Assembly: GCF_003751845.1 (NCBI RefSeq)
Contig: NZ_RJKQ01000002.1
Coordinates: 1,364,001 to 1,428,000 of the forward strand
DNA length: 64,000 bases
Source of the DNA: Enterobacter sp. BIGb0383
GTDB taxonomy: Bacteria; Pseudomonadota; Gammaproteobacteria; Enterobacterales; Enterobacteriaceae
Direction: 5' to 3'
The notes beneath the pieces were generated by a model that made no database searches, had not been told where the DNA came from, and saw nothing but the letters and a program-made list of their open reading frames with translations. The stretch's first letter is position 1, and every line of letters begins with the position of its first letter. Both the position numbers and the translations under genes were made by a program. Shown piece after piece: positions 34,876 through 44,395 of the stretch.

Positions 34876-35499
34876 ATGACCCGAACTGTGAAACCGCTGG
34901 TGCTGAAAAGCGCCGCCCTGCTCCTGCTGTTAATGCTGGCCTTCACCGGCATCAGCGCGGGGGACAAAGTGACCTGGTTAATGGAAGCTGCGCCGGTGAT
35001 GATCGTGGTGCCGCTGCTCTGGCTGACCCATCATCGCTATCCGCTGACGCCGCTGCTGTACACCCTGATTTTTTTCCACGCCATTATTCTGATGGTCGGC
35101 GGGATGTATACCTATGCCAAAGTGCCCATCGGTTTTGACGTGCAGGCGTGGTTCGGGCTGAGCCGCAACCCTTACGATAAGCTGGGCCATCTGTTCCAGG
35201 GCCTGGTACCGGCGCTGGTGGCACGGGAGATCCTGATCCGCGGGGCTATCGTGCGAGGCCGGAAGATGCTCGGGTTTGTGGTGTGCTGTATTGCGCTTGC
35301 GATTAGCGCCTTCTATGAGCTGATCGAGTGGTGGGCCGCGCTGGCCATGGGTCAGGGTGCGGATGATTTCCTCGGCACCCAGGGCGATCCCTGGGATACC
35401 CAGTCCGATATGTTCTGTGCGCTGATCGGCTCCCTGGTCACCGTGCTGGGGTTGGGCCGCTGGCATAGCCGCCAGCTGGCGACCTGGATTAAGCCGTAA
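34876..35499 (+). CDS. yjdF: DUF2238 membrane protein YjdF
   Basis: 207 residues with about six membrane segments, matching enterobacterial YjdF. The conserved stretch FGLSRNPYDKLGHLFQGLVP, the acidic FYELIEWWAAL and the DDFLGTQGDPWDTQSDMFCA motif are typical of DUF2238. The molecular function is not known. It stands between the CDI region and proP and ends in a terminator shared with the convergent proP. Confidence 0.9.
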   Translation: MTRTVKPLVLKSAALLLLLMLAFTGISAGDKVTWLMEAAPVMIVVPLLWLTHHRYPLTPLLYTLIFFHAIILMVGGMYTYAKVPIGFDVQAWFGLSRNPYDKLGHLFQGLVPALVAREILIRGAIVRGRKMLGFVVCCIALAISAFYELIEWWAALAMGQGADDFLGTQGDPWDTQSDMFCALIGSLVTVLGLGRWHSRQLATWIKP

Positions 35500-35500
35500 A

Positions 35501-35526
35501 AAAAGCGGGCCGTTGTCGGCCCGCTT
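35501..35526. terminator. Terminator between yjdF and proP
   Basis: AAGCGGGCCG, loop TTGT, CGGCCCGCTT, preceded by an A run. It serves two converging genes. Confidence 0.75.
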
Positions 35527-35546
35527 CGCATTCAAAGAGTGAAACC

Positions 35547-37049
35547 TTAGTCGTTGATCCGCGGGTGCTGCTGCACCAGGCGTCCGCGTTTGTCCTGCAG
35601 GTCAGCGATCTCTTTATCAATATCTTCAATTTTCTGTTCGATATTGTCGTGATGCTCACGCAGGATCTCTTTTGCTTCCTGGATATCCGACGCGGCCGGG
35701 GTTGCCCCCTTCAGCGGCAGGTTGGCCGTTTCCTTCATGGTGATACCGGTAATCAGACCGATCACCGCGATGACCATCAGATAGTAGGCCGGCATCAGCA
35801 GATCCTGCGAGCTTTCCACCAGCCAGGCGGCTGCCGTTGGCGTCAGACCGGCAATCAGCACCGAGATATTAAAGGCGCTGGCCAGCGCGCTGTAGCGGAT
35901 ATGCGTCGGGAACATCGCCGGAAGCGTGGACGCCATCACACCGGTAAAGCAGTTGAGGATCACCGCCAGCATCAACAGACCGGCGAAAATCAGGCCGAGG
36001 ACGTTGCTGTTAATCAGCATAAAGGCCGGGATCGCCAGCACAAACAGCGAGACGCTCCCCAGGATAACGAACGGGCGACGGCCAAAGCGGTCGCTCAGCA
36101 GGCCCATAACCGGCTGCACAAACAGCATCCCGATCATAATGGCGATAATAATCAGCACGCCGTGATCTTCGGAGTAATGCAGGTTATGCGACAGGTAGCT
36201 CGGCATATAGGTGAGCAGCATGTAGTAGGTGACGTTGGTGGCAATCACCAGACCAACACAGGTCAGCAGGCTGCGCCAGTGCTTCGTCGCGATCTCCATA
36301 AAGGAGACCTTCGGTCCTTCCTGCAGGCCTTCGCGGTCGCCCTGCTCCAGCTTATCAACGTGTTGCTGGAACGTCGGCGTCTCTTCCAGCGCATGGCGGA
36401 GATAGAGACCAATCAGGCCCAGCGGCAGCGCAATAAAGAACGGAATACGCCAGCCCCATTCAAGGAAGTTTGCCTCGCCAAGAATGGTTGAAAGCAGTAC
36501 CACCACGCCCGCACCCATAACGAACCCGGCGATTGAACCGAAGTCCAGCCAGCTGCCCATAAAGCCGCGTTTACGGTCCGGGGAGTATTCGGCAACAAAG
36601 ATCGACGCCCCGGTGTACTCACCCCCGACGGAGAAGCCCTGCGCCATTTTACACAGCAGCAGCAGTATCGGCGCCCAGATACCAATCGACGCATAGGACG
36701 GTATAAGCCCGATACAGAAGGTACTGACCGACATGATAATAATGGTGATGGAGAGAATTTTCTGGCGACCGTATTTGTCACCAAGCATCCCGAAGAACAG
36801 CCCGCCGAGCGGACGAATCAGGAAGGGTACGGAGAAGGTCCCAAGTGCGGCAATCATCTGTACGCTGGGATCGGCCCCGGGGAAAAAGACCTTACCAAGC
36901 GCATAGGCCACAAAACCGTAAACACCAAAATCGAACCACTCCATCGCGTTACCTAACGATGCCGCGGTAATTGCTTTGCGTAACTTACCATCATCAATGA
37001 TCGTCACGTCACGCAGGGTAATTGGCTTAACTTTTTTCCTTTTAAGCAT
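35547..37049 (-). CDS. proP: Osmoprotectant/proton symporter ProP
   Basis: A major-facilitator symporter that imports proline, glycine betaine and related compounds and acts as an osmosensor. 500 residues, as in E. coli. It has twelve membrane segments with the MFS loop GDKYGRQK (after segment 2) and GLLSDRFGRRP (after segment 8). The long C-terminal tail (about 455-500, DIQEAKEILREHHDNIEQKI and EDIDKEIADLQDKRGRL) forms the antiparallel coiled coil that tunes osmotic activation. GAGGAT precedes the ATG. A CRP-like site lies about 230 bases upstream. Confidence 0.96.
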   Translation of the reverse strand: MLKRKKVKPITLRDVTIIDDGKLRKAITAASLGNAMEWFDFGVYGFVAYALGKVFFPGADPSVQMIAALGTFSVPFLIRPLGGLFFGMLGDKYGRQKILSITIIIMSVSTFCIGLIPSYASIGIWAPILLLLCKMAQGFSVGGEYTGASIFVAEYSPDRKRGFMGSWLDFGSIAGFVMGAGVVVLLSTILGEANFLEWGWRIPFFIALPLGLIGLYLRHALEETPTFQQHVDKLEQGDREGLQEGPKVSFMEIATKHWRSLLTCVGLVIATNVTYYMLLTYMPSYLSHNLHYSEDHGVLIIIAIMIGMLFVQPVMGLLSDRFGRRPFVILGSVSLFVLAIPAFMLINSNVLGLIFAGLLMLAVILNCFTGVMASTLPAMFPTHIRYSALASAFNISVLIAGLTPTAAAWLVESSQDLLMPAYYLMVIAVIGLITGITMKETANLPLKGATPAASDIQEAKEILREHHDNIEQKIEDIDKEIADLQDKRGRLVQQHPRIND

Positions 37050-37768
37050 TTTTTATCCTCATCTTTCCTTTGCCTCTGGCGCACCACCGCTGTTCCGAAC
37101 GATATCGGAGCATGCTGTGCACCAGTGAGCCGCTACTTAAGCAACTCTCCATTCAAGCGTAGCAGGTTTACTTACACTGATTTACTCAGGCTGACCTGTT
37201 TTCATCCGTACAACCGAACCTGTTGACGCCTGTTCAGGCGGGTTAATGACCTCTTTACCCTAACAGTGTTTAAATTTGTGATCAACTTCACGAAAAATAT
37301 TCAGATGTGACGGCCTGCGTCATTAAATGTAAATGGCGGGACATCACCCTGCTATTTCCGGCCCCTTTCCTCCGTCACTTTCTTCTTTTTTTTGCGTATT
37401 TTCAAAGCGGTCTCAGAAGACGTACCGATAGTGACTATTACTCAGCTAGTCAAAAAATAATCTATAAATATTTACATCCCATTTACAGCTTTCCTAATAA
37501 CTGGAATGTTCCGGAACCTTTAGCTGAAATATGTGACGAAGATAACTAAAACAGCGTTTTATTATGATTGAATCATTATTCCAAAGATCGCATCATAGCT
37601 TCCGACGTCACACATAATGAGTAGTTCGAGTAACGCATAACACCCGCGTTCGATTTCGTTATTTTTGCATGGGTTAGCGAGCACTTACCGCCGCTATCGA
37701 CATATAACCGAATGAAATTATTATTAAATCTCTTCCATCGCTGTCGAGATGCGAAGTGAGGATGCACA
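37050..37768. other. Divergent intergenic region proP-kdgT
   Basis: About 720 bases of AT-rich sequence hold the proP and kdgT promoters. I see a CRP-like site (37277-37292) but no gene that I can support. A short plus-strand frame at 37307-37549 has no family resemblance. The part before kdgT contains AATGAAATTATTATTAAAT (37713 onward), loosely like a KdgR box, too weak to call. Confidence 0.5.
37277..37292. promoter_or_regulatory. CRP-like site upstream of proP
   Basis: TGTGA (37277-37281), six bases, then TCACG (37288-37292), one base off the TGTGA-N6-TCACA consensus. E. coli proP P1 is known to be CRP-controlled, which fits the position. Confidence 0.5.
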
Positions 37769-38764
37769 ATGAAAATCAAAGCTACTATTGAACGAATCCC
37801 GGGCGGGATGATGCTGATCCCCCTGTTACTCGGTGCGATCTTAAATACCTTCGCACCCAATACAGGGAACTATTTCGGTTCTTTCACCAAGGGCATGATC
37901 GGCGGCACCGTACCTATTCTGGCGGTATGGTTCTTCTGTATCGGTGCTTCTATCGATCTGCGCGCTACCGGCACCGTATTACGTAAGTCCGGCACCTTAG
38001 TGCTGACTAAAATCGCCGTGGCCTGGGTGGTTGCGATGATTGCCGCAAGCTTTATTCCGGATACGGGCATTCAGACCGGCTTCTTTGCTGGCCTCTCCGT
38101 TCTGGCGATTGTCTCTGCGATGGATATGACCAACGGCGGCCTGTATGCGAGCCTGATGAATCAGTACGGCAGTAAAGAAGAGTCCGGCGCATTCGTGCTG
38201 ATGTCTCTGGAATCTGGCCCGCTGATGACCATGGTGATCCTCGGTTCCGCTGGCCTGGCCTCCTTCGAGCCGCATCACTTCGTCGGCGCGGTACTGCCGT
38301 TCCTGATTGGTTTTGCGCTGGGTAACCTGGACCACGATTTCCGCACCTTCTTTAGTAAGGCAACGCCGGTTCTGATCCCGTTCTTCGGCTTCGCGCTGGG
38401 TAACACCATTAACCTGAGCGTGATTATGGACACCGGCCTGCTGGGTATCGTCCTGGGCGTGGCGGTTATCATTATCACCGGTATCCCGCTGATTATTGCT
38501 GACCGTGTGATTGGTGGCGGTAACGGTACTGCGGGTGTGGCAGCCTCCTCTGCAGCAGGTGCTGCGGTGGCTAACCCGGTGATTATCGCGCAGATTAATC
38601 CGGCATTTGAACCGGTTGCGGCTTCCGCAACGGCGCTGGTGGCAGCGAGCGTGATTGTAACGGCGATTCTGGTGCCGATAATCACCGCCCTGTATGCCCG
38701 ACGTTTCGGCAATCATCAGCCGGTAAACGAGCAGACAGAACAGACTGAAAGTACACAGCACTAA
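37769..38764 (+). CDS. kdgT: 2-keto-3-deoxygluconate permease KdgT
   Basis: A proton symporter bringing 2-keto-3-deoxygluconate (from pectin and hexuronate breakdown) into the cell. The 331 residues have about ten membrane segments and the KdgT family blocks [40 protein letters not shown] and [27 protein letters not shown] lies before the ATG. It is a single-gene unit with its own terminator, inserted between proP and yjcZ. Catabolic genes (kdgK, kdgA) are not in the window. Confidence 0.94.
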   Translation: MKIKATIERIPGGMMLIPLLLGAILNTFAPNTGNYFGSFTKGMIGGTVPILAVWFFCIGASIDLRATGTVLRKSGTLVLTKIAVAWVVAMIAASFIPDTGIQTGFFAGLSVLAIVSAMDMTNGGLYASLMNQYGSKEESGAFVLMSLESGPLMTMVILGSAGLASFEPHHFVGAVLPFLIGFALGNLDHDFRTFFSKATPVLIPFFGFALGNTINLSVIMDTGLLGIVLGVAVIIITGIPLIIADRVIGGGNGTAGVAASSAAGAAVANPVIIAQINPAFEPVAASATALVAASVIVTAILVPIITALYARRFGNHQPVNEQTEQTESTQH

Positions 38765-38777
38765 AACAGCATAAACG

Positions 38778-38802
38778 CCCCCTCCTTTGCGAGGGGGTTT
38801 TT
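38778..38802. terminator. Terminator after kdgT (also facing yjcZ)
   Basis: CCCCCTC, loop CTTTGC, GAGGGGG and TTTTT. The stop of yjcZ on the other strand lies at its right edge. Confidence 0.9.
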
Positions 38803-39679
38803 AGTTATATTCGCCAAACACCTCTTCTACCATCCCGTTCACCAGCCGCATTGCCGAACAGAGTCTTGGCATTCCCAGCGCAACCGTCTGCCAGCTTTGG
38901 GTCACCGACCAGCTCAGAGGATGACGCTCCGCATCGCACCAGCCGCCAAGCCAGCCCAGCATCTCTTTATGTTCGACCAGTCCGCTGCCGGTACTGCCCG
39001 GCGTGGTCAGCCACTGATGATAAAAGTGGCGCGTCGCCGGAGAGGCGTTCACGCTCTGGGCCAGAAGCTGGGACGCCATCACGCTGACATTGTCTTTCAG
39101 CAGCTGGGTCACCTCGCTGTTTGCCAGCCGACAGGCGTCGCCAAACGCCCCCCAGCGCAGTTCCTCCAGCGCGATATAGCAGCGTCCGGCCAGGGACCAG
39201 CCGTTATACTGGCCCGTTTGCCAGCGGGTGAATACCTGCTCGCTATGTTCACCAGCCTGCACCACCAGCCCGCGCTGGGACAGCGCCCGCTGCTTATGCG
39301 CGGCCCGCTGGCGAAACTGTGCGCCAACCTTCGCGTACTGGGCCTGAAGCGTTTCCGTGCCGACGCCTTTAAGCTGGAGCGTCTCCAGATAGTCGCCCAT
39401 GCGGGTCAGCGCCAGATGCCCGGGATCGAGCATACCTGCCAGTTTCTCCGCCAGACCCAGCCGCATCCCGGGATTTTCACTGAACATCCCCGACATGGCC
39501 CAGGGCCGCAGCCGGGTCTGGGTCATGATTTCATTCATCAGCCGTTCGCGAAAAACCTGCTGCTGCGCGGCGACGGGTGCCAGACGTGGGTTATCAATGC
39601 CCAGCACCAGCTCGACCATAAACTTAGGATGAATAGATTCCAGCGCGTGGCCGGGACCCTCCAGCAGTGTTGTGCTCAT
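38801..39679 (-). CDS. yjcZ: YjcZ (RdcB-family) protein
   Basis: 292 residues matching enterobacterial YjcZ, a cytoplasmic protein reported in E. coli to act with the dynamin-like CrfC (YjdA/RdcA) in control of a diguanylate cyclase and so of c-di-GMP and biofilm. No enzymatic motif is visible. The sequence is mainly helical, with conserved blocks such as HPKFMVELVLGIDNPRLAPV and RPWAMSGMFSENPGMRLGLA. Its first four bases overlap the end of crfC, so the two are translated together. Confidence 0.85.
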   Translation of the reverse strand: MSTTLLEGPGHALESIHPKFMVELVLGIDNPRLAPVAAQQQVFRERLMNEIMTQTRLRPWAMSGMFSENPGMRLGLAEKLAGMLDPGHLALTRMGDYLETLQLKGVGTETLQAQYAKVGAQFRQRAAHKQRALSQRGLVVQAGEHSEQVFTRWQTGQYNGWSLAGRCYIALEELRWGAFGDACRLANSEVTQLLKDNVSVMASQLLAQSVNASPATRHFYHQWLTTPGSTGSGLVEHKEMLGWLGGWCDAERHPLSWSVTQSWQTVALGMPRLCSAMRLVNGMVEEVFGEYN

Positions 39680-42030
39680 GCTTGCTCTACCGAAAAAAGA
39701 GTCTGGATATCGTCACGCAGCAAATGGGCGTCCTCCTGGATCCAGCGCGCCGCGCTCAGGCAGTGCTGTAGCTGATGGCTTAACGCCTGCACGGTCGATT
39801 CGCTCTGCTGGCGCAGCAGCAGGCTGTCCTGGAGGCTTTTCTGTAAACCGCCCAGGCTTTGTGAAAACTCAGCAAAGAAGCTGGCCATTCCCGCCGTGAC
39901 GGAGACATCAACCTGCGCCGACAGCGCCTTGAGGATCTGCGCGCAGAACTCGCGAACGTGTTGAACCAGCTTCTCTTTTAAACTGGAGACATCAATGATG
40001 TAGCGGGTCCGGGTGACCACATAGTCGTCCCAGCCCCAGTTGGGATTGTTTAGCCAGCGCGACATCGTCTCCCGCACGCTGCTCACCCGTGAATGTGCGG
40101 CGAGCGGCAAGTCTTCTGCGGCGATAACGCCGTTAAACAGCTGCGGCGTGTTGAAGTTAAGCACTCCGGCCTGAAATGCCGGAAGGGAAATGCGCGTATG
40201 GAATCCCGCTTCGCTCAGCTCGCTTTTTAGCCGCATTTCGATGGGCCGCATGGCGTCATTGAGCGATCGCGTCAGGGTGGTTTCCAGCTGGTTAAAGCGC
40301 AGCCCCAGCTCCTGAGTCAGGGTTTGCTGCGCGCCCAGCAGGATCATTTCACAGGCGGAGCGGATTTTACTCAGTACTACCTGCGCCTGGCTTTCGTCAT
40401 CAAGCACCAGCTGGCCACGTCCGGATTCGCTGTCCCGACGCATTTCCGCCCGGTTAAGCGCGGCCAGCGTCGCCAGCTTGTCGTCGCTGAAGTAGCCGTC
40501 AAATGCCTGCAGAATGTCACTCTGCTGCCGATCGATAAAGCTTTCCGCCGCGCCGATTGCCTGCTCCACCTCATGGTGGATCTCGCCCATCACGTTCTCC
40601 TGACGGACCTGTATCTGGGTCATATCCTCTTCGAGGCGCACAATATTGAACTGCAGCTTTTCATAGGCGATGGTCAGCCCCTGATAGCGGAACTCAAGGT
40701 ATTCCCGTGCACTCTGGGAGTAATTCAGCAGTTTGTGCGACGCGGAACGCAGCGCATAAAGCGAGGCATTAGCATGGGCGGCGTGCAGCAGAGTGCGGAT
40801 CGGCTGCTCGAACAGCGAGTCTTCCCACAGAAGATCCGCCGCATGGCGAATATGCTCCTGGTCATCAAGATCCGCCAGCCGCCAGCGGCGTCCCAGCGCG
40901 GCCTCGGCGAAATCCTGTACCCAGCGCTGTTCTTCTGCATCGGGCAGCTTACCGTTCATAATCAGCTCATAGCGCGCACGGTTCGCCAGGTAGCCCCACA
41001 TCGACGACACGGGGAAAATGCGTCCCGGCGTAATAAAGCCTTTCATCAGGGTGCTGGAAATCAGCGCCCGTACCTGTTCAGCATCGTCGCTATTACGATC
41101 CTTTTGATCGAACTTATTCACCAGCGCATAGAGCGGTACCGCTTTGCCCACCGCCGCGATGGCCTGCCGCACTTCCTGATCGGAGATCGACTTCAGCTGG
41201 GTGTAATCCATCACCGCCAGCACCGCAGACGCGCGTGCCAGCTGTTCATCAAGCATTTTTTGCAGGTGCGGCTGTCCGGCTTCATTCGGCCCCGGCGTGT
41301 CCAGCAGCGTCAGCTGGCCCGGATTGCTGCCAAGCCCCGAAAGATGGACAAACTCCACTTCAATCACCGGAATATGTTCGATGGCGGCATAGTCGGCGAA
41401 GGGGAAGTCCACCTCCAGCGCCCGCGACAGCCGTACCAGATCGTTAAGGCTTTTCAGGCAGTGAAAAATAGGCTGCGCGCCGAGATAGTGGCGTTCAAAG
41501 GCCATCCCGTTCTGAATGCGCTCCAGCAGCACGATCATGTCCTTGTCGATTTCCAGCCGCTGCGCCAGGCTGTCTCTGTCGATGCGCCCGAGCTGATGCT
41601 GTAACTGGTGCATCAGGGCTTCAATCGGGCCGACGTGGGAGAAATGCAGGATCGGCTCTTTTTGCCCCGGCGTATGGCGGATCAACGTCGGCAGCGCCGT
41701 CATCGGGCGGTTGCGGTTCGGCAGCACTTCGGTGCCCACGATAGCGTTGATAGTGGTGGACTTGCCGGCCTTCATGGTGCCAACAATCGCCAGCACCATT
41801 TCAAGCCGCGTGACCTTGTGTAATTCATTATGCAGCGTCGCCTGCTGCGCCTCGATGCCACGGGTGCTGAAATGCAGCGGATGAATATTGGCGCGCTCGC
41901 CGCCGGGCTGCGTGGCAGGATCGTCCAGCGCCGCCATAGGCATGCTCTGTAGCGTCTGCAGGTTGTGCAAAGCCAGCTGAAGCAGGCGCTCGGCCTCCTG
42001 GCTCAACTCATATATTGTCTGTGTGTGCAT
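39676..42030 (-). CDS. crfC: Dynamin-like GTPase CrfC (YjdA)
   Basis: 784 residues (E. coli 742). N-terminal dynamin-type GTPase with P-loop GTMKAGKST (84-92), G2 around MTALPT, G3 LLDTPGPNEAG and G4 NKFDQKD, followed by long helical middle and stalk regions. E. coli CrfC binds the beta clamp and was linked to sister-replication-fork cohesion, and later to c-di-GMP control with YjcZ. It overlaps yjcZ by 4 bases, and the two form an operon. The promoter should lie in the AT-rich region to the right. Confidence 0.92.
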   Translation of the reverse strand: MHTQTIYELSQEAERLLQLALHNLQTLQSMPMAALDDPATQPGGERANIHPLHFSTRGIEAQQATLHNELHKVTRLEMVLAIVGTMKAGKSTTINAIVGTEVLPNRNRPMTALPTLIRHTPGQKEPILHFSHVGPIEALMHQLQHQLGRIDRDSLAQRLEIDKDMIVLLERIQNGMAFERHYLGAQPIFHCLKSLNDLVRLSRALEVDFPFADYAAIEHIPVIEVEFVHLSGLGSNPGQLTLLDTPGPNEAGQPHLQKMLDEQLARASAVLAVMDYTQLKSISDQEVRQAIAAVGKAVPLYALVNKFDQKDRNSDDAEQVRALISSTLMKGFITPGRIFPVSSMWGYLANRARYELIMNGKLPDAEEQRWVQDFAEAALGRRWRLADLDDQEHIRHAADLLWEDSLFEQPIRTLLHAAHANASLYALRSASHKLLNYSQSAREYLEFRYQGLTIAYEKLQFNIVRLEEDMTQIQVRQENVMGEIHHEVEQAIGAAESFIDRQQSDILQAFDGYFSDDKLATLAALNRAEMRRDSESGRGQLVLDDESQAQVVLSKIRSACEMILLGAQQTLTQELGLRFNQLETTLTRSLNDAMRPIEMRLKSELSEAGFHTRISLPAFQAGVLNFNTPQLFNGVIAAEDLPLAAHSRVSSVRETMSRWLNNPNWGWDDYVVTRTRYIIDVSSLKEKLVQHVREFCAQILKALSAQVDVSVTAGMASFFAEFSQSLGGLQKSLQDSLLLRQQSESTVQALSHQLQHCLSAARWIQEDAHLLRDDIQTLFSVEQA

Positions 42031-42581
42031 GGTTAAGTCTTTCCTTAACGCAAATTTTATTACTTTTATTTAGCCATTTTTTTAATTACTAAAAATTCGG
42101 CTTTTATAATTACGTGTGGAAAATAGCTATAAAAATCAACACAAAAGAAGCAACCAGAAATATAATTATCTGTCTGCTGGCTAAAAGATTGGTGCTCCCG
42201 TCCCCGCAGAGACCGGAAGATACTCAGCGTAGCGCATTCTCAGGAATAATCAGGATATATCATCATGTCAGTTAACCCGCGCCGGAAGAGAAGGTTTTCG
42301 TCATAAGAAAACGAAATAATCACCGGGTTTACGGGTAGGTTATAGCCACATGAGGTGCATTTATCTCACCATATCTGAAATAACTGAGGGTAGCAATTTC
42401 CCTAATCAAATATTCTCAGGGTTTCAGCCCGGCGCGTCGTCTTCTGCGCGCAGGTTGCACAGCGCCGGTAATTACACCGGTAAAGCATAGGGAATTGCGG
42501 TATACTTGCCGCCTTTTTCGGCAACGCCGATTTTTGACCGGATACGCCGGTCCTGTCAGTTCATTTATGAGGATATCCCTG
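42031..42581. other. Intergenic region crfC-phnA
   Basis: About 550 bases between the divergent crfC and phnA. I see no supportable gene. Near the right end, TATACT (42501-42506) could be a -10 element for phnA. The crfC side is very AT-rich and probably carries its promoter. Confidence 0.45.
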
Positions 42582-42917
42582 ATGCAACTTCCCCACTGCC
42601 CGCAATGCCAGTCCGAATATACCTATGAAGATAACGGCATGTATATCTGCCCGGAGTGCGCACATGAATGGAACAACGCGGAGCCGACGCCGGATGCCGA
42701 CGTCCTGATCGTTAAGGATGCGAATGGCAACCTGCTGGCCGATGGTGATAGCGTGACGGTGGTGAAAGACCTGAAGGTGAAGGGCAGCTCTTCCATGCTG
42801 AAGATCGGCACCAAAGTGAAAAGCATTCGCCTGGTCGAAGGCGATCACAACATCGATTGCAAGATCGACGGCTTCGGCCCGATGAAGCTTAAATCCGAAT
42901 TTGTGAAAAAAAGCTGA
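42582..42917 (+). CDS. phnA: Zinc-ribbon protein PhnA/YjdM
   Basis: 111 residues nearly identical to E. coli YjdM (PhnA). An N-terminal zinc ribbon with CPQC and CPEC is followed by a small beta domain ([20 protein letters not shown] to KSEFVKKS). Despite its name it is not needed for phosphonate use, and its role is unknown. TGAGGA (42568-42573) before the ATG at 42582 fixes the start; longer in-frame starts have no support. In E. coli the phn operon lies beyond this gene, while here only phnH follows. Confidence 0.93.
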   Translation: MQLPHCPQCQSEYTYEDNGMYICPECAHEWNNAEPTPDADVLIVKDANGNLLADGDSVTVVKDLKVKGSSSMLKIGTKVKSIRLVEGDHNIDCKIDGFGPMKLKSEFVKKS

Positions 42918-42971
42918 TTTTTGGGTCTGAGCCCGTATTCAGTAACATTATCGTCATACTTCTTCGCCACG

Positions 42972-42999
42972 ATGAGGTCACCTGTTTGGGAGACCTCAT
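42972..42999 (+). promoter_or_regulatory. Hairpin covering the phnH ribosome binding site
   Basis: ATGAGGTC (42972-42979) and GACCTCAT (42992-42999) form a perfect 8-bp stem around a 12-base loop. GGGAG (42988-42992), the likely phnH ribosome binding site, sits at the edge of loop and stem. It may limit phnH translation or act as a weak terminator after phnA. Confidence 0.45.
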
Positions 43000-43001
43000 T
43001 A

Positions 43002-43586
43002 ATGACATTGAACACCACCTTTACCCTACCGCTTCAGGACGCACAGCAAAGCGCGCGTCGTCTGCTCAAAGCCATGAGCGAACCTGGCACCATCGTCAGC
43101 CTGCACCGTCTGAAATATGGTTGGCAGCCGCTGAGCCTCGCCACCACGAGTCTGCTGCTGACCCTGGCCGACCAGGAGACACCGGTCTGGTTCTCCCCGC
43201 GCATGGCCAACGATATCGTCAGCTCGAACCTGCGTTATCACACCGGCGCGCCGCTGGCTGATAAGCCGCAGGAGTCGGTTTTTGCCGTGGCCGATGATGC
43301 GATAAGCCAGGAACAACTTAATGCGCTGATTGCCAACGGTAATCCGCTTACGGACACCAGTTCCGCCCTGATTCTGCAGGTTCCGGCCCTGAGCGGCGGG
43401 CTGATGCTGCGCCTGACCGGCACCGGTATTGCGGAAGAACGGATGATCGCCCCGCTGCTGCCCGACTGCATTATTCATGAAATGACGGAACGTTCGCACC
43501 CCTTCCCTCTGGAGCGCGACCTGATTCTGACCTGCGGCGAGCGCCTGCTGGCTATCCCGCGCACTACCCATGTGGAAGTCTATTGA
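43002..43586 (+). CDS. phnH: Carbon-phosphorus lyase subunit PhnH, isolated from the rest of the operon
   Basis: PhnH is part of the PhnGHIJ complex that breaks the C-P bond of phosphonates. The 194-residue frame from the ATG at 43002 has the same length as E. coli PhnH and matches it throughout ([78 protein letters not shown]). No phnG, I, J, K, L or transporter gene is near. Its stop overlaps the end of the convergent rpiB by 7 bases. Confidence 0.9.
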   Translation: MTLNTTFTLPLQDAQQSARRLLKAMSEPGTIVSLHRLKYGWQPLSLATTSLLLTLADQETPVWFSPRMANDIVSSNLRYHTGAPLADKPQESVFAVADDAISQEQLNALIANGNPLTDTSSALILQVPALSGGLMLRLTGTGIAEERMIAPLLPDCIIHEMTERSHPFPLERDLILTCGERLLAIPRTTHVEVY

Positions 43587-44029
43587 TCCCGATGTTCAAT
43601 AGCCGCAATAGCGTCAACGCGCGTCTGATGACGACCGCCTTCAAAGGTGGCGTCCAGCCAGCTATCAACGATCATTTTCGCCAGCTCTAAACCCACCACC
43701 CGCGAACCAAACGCCAGGATATTGGTGTCGTTATGCTGGCGGGAAAGCCGAGCGGAGTAAGGTTCGCTGCACACCACCGCCCGGATCCCCGGGAATTTAT
43801 TGGCGGTAATCGAGATCCCGACGCCGGTGCCGCAGATCAGCACGCCGCCGTCCACCTCGCCATCGATCACCGCCTGCGCCACGGCGCTGGCGTAGCGCGG
43901 ATAATCCGTTCGATCCACGGACCAGGCGCCTTTATCAATCACCTCGACGCCTCTCGCCTGCAGATGCGCCAGAATTTCTTCTTTAAGGATAAAGCCGACA
44001 TGATCGCAACCAAACGCTATCTTTTTCAT
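43580..44029 (-). CDS. rpiB: Ribose-5-phosphate/allose-6-phosphate isomerase B
   Basis: RpiB interconverts ribose-5-P and ribulose-5-P, and in the allose pathway converts allose-6-P to allulose-6-P. 149 residues with the RpiB/LacAB fold: [13 protein letters not shown] at the N-terminus (active-site Asp-His), [12 protein letters not shown], and [13 protein letters not shown] with the catalytic Cys. It is divergent from alsR, which regulates it in E. coli. The C-terminal codons overlap those of phnH on the other strand. Confidence 0.95.
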   Translation of the reverse strand: MKKIAFGCDHVGFILKEEILAHLQARGVEVIDKGAWSVDRTDYPRYASAVAQAVIDGEVDGGVLICGTGVGISITANKFPGIRAVVCSEPYSARLSRQHNDTNILAFGSRVVGLELAKMIVDSWLDATFEGGRHQTRVDAIAAIEHRDQ

Positions 44030-44223
44030 CGCTGCCTCGCATTATTGCTGACTTTACAAACCCGGTGAGTTTTGTGATTTAAGACCGGTTTACTGCTGAA
44101 TAAAACCGCAAAATCACCGGGTCTGGCGTCAGTTCTACACGGCATCATTTTACAAAGCAAGCGTGTTTATGCTGATTCTGGTCAGACCAACGCAATATAA
44201 ATCGAAAGGCCAAATCAATATAA

Positions 44224-44326
44224 TTTATTGTTTTTAAATGAATTTAAACAATAAAACCCTCAACACCCACTCAATCAAAACTTCACAAAACCACAAACTT
44301 TATGAATTTATAATTTTTGTGAAGTT
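44224..44326. promoter_or_regulatory. Two inverted repeats in the rpiB-alsR promoter region (candidate AlsR operators)
   Basis: AACTTCACAAAA (44279-44290) and TTTTGTGAAGTT (44315-44326) are perfect 12-base inverted repeats. Upstream, TTTATTGTTT (44224-44233) and AAACAATAAA (44246-44255) form a second, 10-base pair. The first ends at TTGACA (44325-44330), a -35-like element for alsR. AlsR/RpiR is known to repress rpiB and the als genes, so these are likely operator sites, though which protein binds is an inference. Confidence 0.5.
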
Positions 44327-44395
44327 GACAGCATCTTTTTTGTTTATGCTGTGATGATATAGTGTCGTCTTCAATTTTATGGACAAGAGAGTGCG

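Noticed and set aside
34563..35138. Plus-strand frames before and inside yjdF
   Set aside because: They overlap well-supported genes in other frames and show no family motif.
35565..36491. 308-codon plus-strand frame opposite proP
   Set aside because: Antisense to proP, rich in His/Gln/Arg, with no homology pattern.
37307..37549. 80-codon frame upstream of kdgT
   Set aside because: No ribosome binding site, no family resemblance, and it crosses the promoter region.
42495..42581. Longer N-terminus for phnA from an upstream start
   Set aside because: The extra codons have no match in PhnA, and the strong ribosome binding site lies before the ATG at 42582.
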